From NCBI RefSeq assembly GCF_015207755.1, contig NZ_JADEWH010000006.1, forward strand, positions 124,001 through 188,000: DNA of 64,000 bases. Reading direction: 5' to 3'. Positions 61,696-64,000 of the stretch are shown piece by piece. Numbering within the stretch: the first letter of the stretch is position 1; the number at the start of each line of letters is the position of its first letter. The notes under the pieces are model-generated. The model was not told the origin of the DNA, did no database searches, and worked only from the letters and a program-made list of their open reading frames with translations. The stretch is from Nodularia sp. LEGE 06071. GTDB lineage: Bacteria > Cyanobacteriota > Cyanobacteriia > Cyanobacteriales > Nostocaceae. The translations under genes and the position numbers were made by a program.

Positions 61696-62034
61696 CTAAT
61701 CGTTGGTTGGCGACAAGTTTTCCACCGCCCATTTATGCATTGCATAAAGAATTGGTATGAGACTTTCTCCCAAACTTGTCAATGAGTATTCTACCTTTGG
61801 GGGGATTTGTGCATACACTTTTCGATGTATAATTCCATCTTCTTCCATTTCTCTGAGTTGCTGAGTCAGCATTTTTTGGGTAATTCCCGGTAAACTTCGT
61901 TGCAATTCCCCAAAGCGTTTGACCTCTGAGATTAATTCTCTAATAATCAAAACTTTCCAGCGTCCGCCAATTACCTTTAATGTGGTTTCAACTTCGCAAG
62001 TGAGCCGACTATCTGTTTTTGCTTCAGCTTTCAT
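61696..62034 (-). CDS. HxlR-family winged-helix regulator
   Basis: 112 residues. The HxlR core is [20 protein letters not shown], followed by [20 protein letters not shown] (recognition helix region) and [20 protein letters not shown] (wing). Cys near residue 13 is the position used for redox or quinone sensing in relatives such as YodB and HypR. It is divergent from the azoreductase gene, a classic regulator-target pairing, so it probably represses that gene in response to quinones or electrophiles (inference). Confidence 0.9.
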   Translation of the reverse strand: MKAEAKTDSRLTCEVETTLKVIGGRWKVLIIRELISEVKRFGELQRSLPGITQKMLTQQLREMEEDGIIHRKVYAQIPPKVEYSLTSLGESLIPILYAMHKWAVENLSPTND

Positions 62035-62037
62035 AGT

Positions 62038-62076
62038 TACTTTTTAGTAAGTACCGTACTTTTTAGTGCCTACTTT
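62038..62076. promoter_or_regulatory. Candidate HxlR operator with direct repeats
   Basis: TACTTTTTAGT occurs at 62038-62048 and 62057-62067, with 19 bp between starts. GTAAGTACCGTAC lies between, giving short inverted GTAC parts. The site lies just upstream of the HxlR ATG (62034) and ~110 bp from azoR, so HxlR binding could control both genes. Confidence 0.45.
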
Positions 62077-62182
62077 TCATATTAACTATAATTGATTTAA
62101 AGTCTATTCAGTAAGTTTTTTACACATTCACCTTGAAGCTGTTTTGTACCCATTAGCATAGTTTCTGTGGGCAAGTTTTTCT

Positions 62183-62806
62183 ATGGCAAATATCCTTCAC
62201 ATTGATGCTAGTCCCCGTGGTGAACGTTCTATTTCGCGGGCGCTATCCTATGAGTTGATCACTTCTTGGAAAGAGACTCATTTGGGGGTGACAGTTACTT
62301 ATCGGGATTTAGGTCGCAGTCCTGTTCCCCATGTAGATGAATCATGGATTGCTGCTGCTTTTACACCACCTGATGCACGCACGCCTGAATTGAATGAAGC
62401 AATTAAGCTGTCTGACAGTCTAGTTGATGAGTTCCTCGCAGCTGACCGCTATGTTTTTGGTGTGCCAATGTATAACTTGAGTATACCTTCTACTTTCAAA
62501 GCTTATATTGACCAAATTGTCAGGGCTGGTAAGACTTTTGCCGTTACTGAGAATGGTTACCAAGGTTTAGTAGATAGCAGCAAGAAGGTACTAATAATTA
62601 CTTCTCGTGGTGGTACTTTTCCGGCAGGAACGCCCTACGAAGCTTATGATCACCAAGTCCCCTATCTTCGCACCATTTTGGGTTTTATGGGACTCACAGA
62701 TGTGACTTTTATCCATGCTGATAGTCTGAATTTGGGTGATGAAGCTCGTCAAAATTCTATAGCCGCAGCTAAGGATGCGATCGCTCAAGCCGTAAATAGT
62801 TGGTAA
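62183..62806 (+). CDS. azoR: FMN-dependent NADH-azoreductase
   Basis: 207 residues. A flavodoxin-like quinone/azo reductase: ANILHIDASPRGERSISRAL (FMN phosphate loop), VPMYNLSIPSTFKAYIDQIV and IITSRGGTFPAGTPYEAYDH, typical AzoR contacts. It reduces quinones and azo compounds using NADH, protecting against thiol-reactive stress. Divergent from and probably controlled by the HxlR regulator. Full length for the family. Confidence 0.92.
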   Translation: MANILHIDASPRGERSISRALSYELITSWKETHLGVTVTYRDLGRSPVPHVDESWIAAAFTPPDARTPELNEAIKLSDSLVDEFLAADRYVFGVPMYNLSIPSTFKAYIDQIVRAGKTFAVTENGYQGLVDSSKKVLIITSRGGTFPAGTPYEAYDHQVPYLRTILGFMGLTDVTFIHADSLNLGDEARQNSIAAAKDAIAQAVNSW

Positions 62807-62919
62807 ATAACTAATATTTGGCTTTAAGTGCGAATTCGCATATACCTGTGACATACAGTACAATTACTCTCATCACCCAGTATGAATTGTGTGATCGTGT
62901 AAATTAGTTTAAGTAATTT

Positions 62920-63513
62920 ATGAAACTTTTGTTCACTGGTACTTTTCTCGGCACGGCGATCGCACTAACACCCCTAGCAGCTAATGCGGCAGTTTTTTCT
63001 TTCACCAGTACCCTAAATGGTAATCAACAGGTTCCCTCCCCAGTTAGTACAACTGGTTTAGGCACAGCAACAGGTACACTCACTGGTGACCCTGGTAGTT
63101 GGGTTTTTGAATATGAAGTCAGTTACTCGGATTTACAGGGTGTCATAGCTGCACCATATGCACACATCCATAACGCCCCAACCGGTCAAAACGGAGGTGT
63201 TGTTCACGATCTTGATAATGCCAACATTGCTCCCATTGCAGGTAGCAGTTCTGGGACAATTATCGGAGATTGGCGGTTTGATGATGCTAGCGCACCTTTG
63301 ACAGATGTATTAGCTCAAGAATTATTGAACGGTAACGCCTACTTCAATATCCACACAGATACTTTCCCTAGCGGTGAAATTCGTGGACAAATTCTAGCTG
63401 CGCCCGTGTCTGTTCCTGAACCGACATCAATTTTAGGCTTATTGGCTTTTGGTGCTTTGGGTGCAGGTTGGCAATTGAAAAATCAGAAAAATAAGCATCA
63501 ATTAATCGGCTAA
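62920..63513 (+). CDS. CHRD-domain PEP-CTERM protein
   Basis: 197 residues. Signal peptide LLFTGTFLGTAIALTPLAAN at the N-terminus. The CHRD domain (about 25-160) is visible as TSTLNGNQQVPSPVSTTGLG, YAHIHNAPTGQNGGVVHDL and NAYFNIHTDTFPSGEIRGQI, with conserved His. The C-terminus has VPEPTSILGLLAFGALGAG and a basic tail: the PEP-CTERM sorting signal. It is expected to be exported and bound at the cell surface; function unknown. A terminator follows. Confidence 0.92.
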   Translation: MKLLFTGTFLGTAIALTPLAANAAVFSFTSTLNGNQQVPSPVSTTGLGTATGTLTGDPGSWVFEYEVSYSDLQGVIAAPYAHIHNAPTGQNGGVVHDLDNANIAPIAGSSSGTIIGDWRFDDASAPLTDVLAQELLNGNAYFNIHTDTFPSGEIRGQILAAPVSVPEPTSILGLLAFGALGAGWQLKNQKNKHQLIG

Positions 63514-63555
63514 GTTCTCAAAATTAGCGTAAAAGTAAGTTCATAATAGATACTG

Positions 63556-63582
63556 CCTCTAGATATTTTCTAGGGGCTTTTA
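63556..63582 (+). terminator. Terminator after CHRD gene
   Basis: GCCTCTAGA (63556-63564) and TCTAGGGGC (63570-63578) pair with one G-U, followed by TTTT. It lies ~40 bp past the CHRD stop. Confidence 0.55.
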
Positions 63583-63628
63583 TGAATAAATAGAATGATT
63601 GTGCTGCCAAAACTTCGCTCTCAACTCA

Positions 63629-64000
63629 CTAAATTTGCAATGCCTTAAACCATTTGCTCACAACTGTATTAATGGTTTGTTTGATTTGATGTTTGCGATA
63701 CCATTTTTGAAAAGCCATTTCGTACTCTTCACCTTTAGTTTGAAAGGTATTCCAAACATCTAGCCCTAATGTCAATCCACAAAATACTAAAAAATACAAT
63801 GACCAAGTAAGACCGCCACCACCGACTAAATCCAGCAGCATCACAAAACTGTTAATAATTGCATAATTACCAACACGTTTCTTAAATCTTCCTATACGGT
63901 AGGAACTAAACGCTTGCCTTTGTTGGATTTCGCTATGTTGCGATCGCCAATCGATTTCTGCTAAATTCAGACAATCTGGTGATATATCTAACTCTGTAGC
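63629..64000 (-). CDS. 2TM-domain protein, N-terminus beyond the window
   Basis: The minus-strand frame is open from the stop at 63629 to the right window edge, so the gene's start lies outside. The visible 123 residues contain a polar N-terminal part (ISPDCLNLAEIDWRSQHSEI), then FKKRVGNYAIINSFVMLLDL and LTWSLYFLVFCGLTLGLDVW. These are the two helices of the bacterial 2TM domain, followed by a basic tail. A shorter start at 63844 (GTG) would cut the first helix and is unlikely. Function unknown; in relatives the domain is fused to diverse regulators. Confidence 0.78.
   Translation of the reverse strand, partial: ATELDISPDCLNLAEIDWRSQHSEIQQRQAFSSYRIGRFKKRVGNYAIINSFVMLLDLVGGGGLTWSLYFLVFCGLTLGLDVWNTFQTKGEEYEMAFQKWYRKHQIKQTINTVVSKWFKALQI

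Noticed and set aside
1-64000. tRNA or rRNA genes
   Set aside because: No GTTCGAATCC-type T-loop with matching acceptor stem and no rRNA-like stretch was noticed. This was by eye; a tRNAscan run would settle it.

Overview
The window is a 64 kb stretch of a filamentous, probably heterocyst-forming (Nostocales-type) cyanobacterial chromosome. Evidence: many HIP1 octamers (GCGATCGC), a photosystem I subunit gene (psaM), a thylakoid glucolipid synthase (mgdA), a valyl-tRNA synthetase carrying the cyanobacterial CAAD membrane domain, a stand-alone Mo-nitrogenase C-terminal-type protein, two PEP-CTERM proteins, and many short dispersed repeats. Genes are mostly single or in pairs, with long AT-rich spacers. 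No tRNA, rRNA or CRISPR array was seen.

Layout. 1-5 kb: the tail of a Uma2 protein, a TAT-exported PhoX-like protein, a PEP-CTERM protein, a methyltransferase, the Mo-nitrogenase-type protein and an OmpR-type regulator. 5.4-8.6 kb: an arsenosugar cluster (arsM, a PiT-type transporter, arsS), followed by a possible Yfr1-like small RNA. 9-16 kb: an acetyltransferase, an orphan protein with a Crp-like helix-turn-helix, hisC, a PanE-like reductase, moaE, a YefM/YoeB toxin-antitoxin pair, a DUF2103 protein and clpS. 16-24 kb: an exported FAD oxidoreductase, an RRM protein, infC with an AUU start, and a coiled-coil/TPR membrane protein. 24-29.6 kb: a large TPR-CHAT protein whose CHAT catalytic pair is substituted, next to a small protein sharing its N-terminal domain. 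29.7-33 kb: dnaX with an intein. 33-43 kb: mgdA, ebsA-like, a BioD/DRTGG protein, a SLOG-fold protein, MAPEG, yajQ, a GST and TPR genes. 43.6-53.5 kb: psaM, a sugar kinase, a GxxExxY gene between inverted repeats, valS, an ABC1 kinase and recN. 53.7-64 kb: VWA proteins, a histidine kinase, an Ap4A-phosphorylase-like protein, a J-domain protein, a Rieske protein, an HxlR/azoreductase pair, a CHRD PEP-CTERM protein and a truncated 2TM protein.

The most striking item is the dnaX intein (30142-31431). Its splicing blocks are in frame with dnaX. The only recognisable homing endonuclease is a complete 331-residue LAGLIDADG-type gene (30369-31364) lying in the -1 frame relative to the intein. The intein frame stays open for about 330 codons across that gene, so roughly 1 kb is dual-coding. 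It looks as though an endonuclease gene settled out of frame inside a mini-intein, with selection removing stops from the splicing frame. Other notable items are the pseudo-CHAT protein and its small partner, the transporter between arsM and arsS, a 145-bp MITE with a 10-bp target duplication, the nuclease-like GxxExxY gene bounded by 30-bp inverted repeats, and three decayed TnpB/IS605 remnants.
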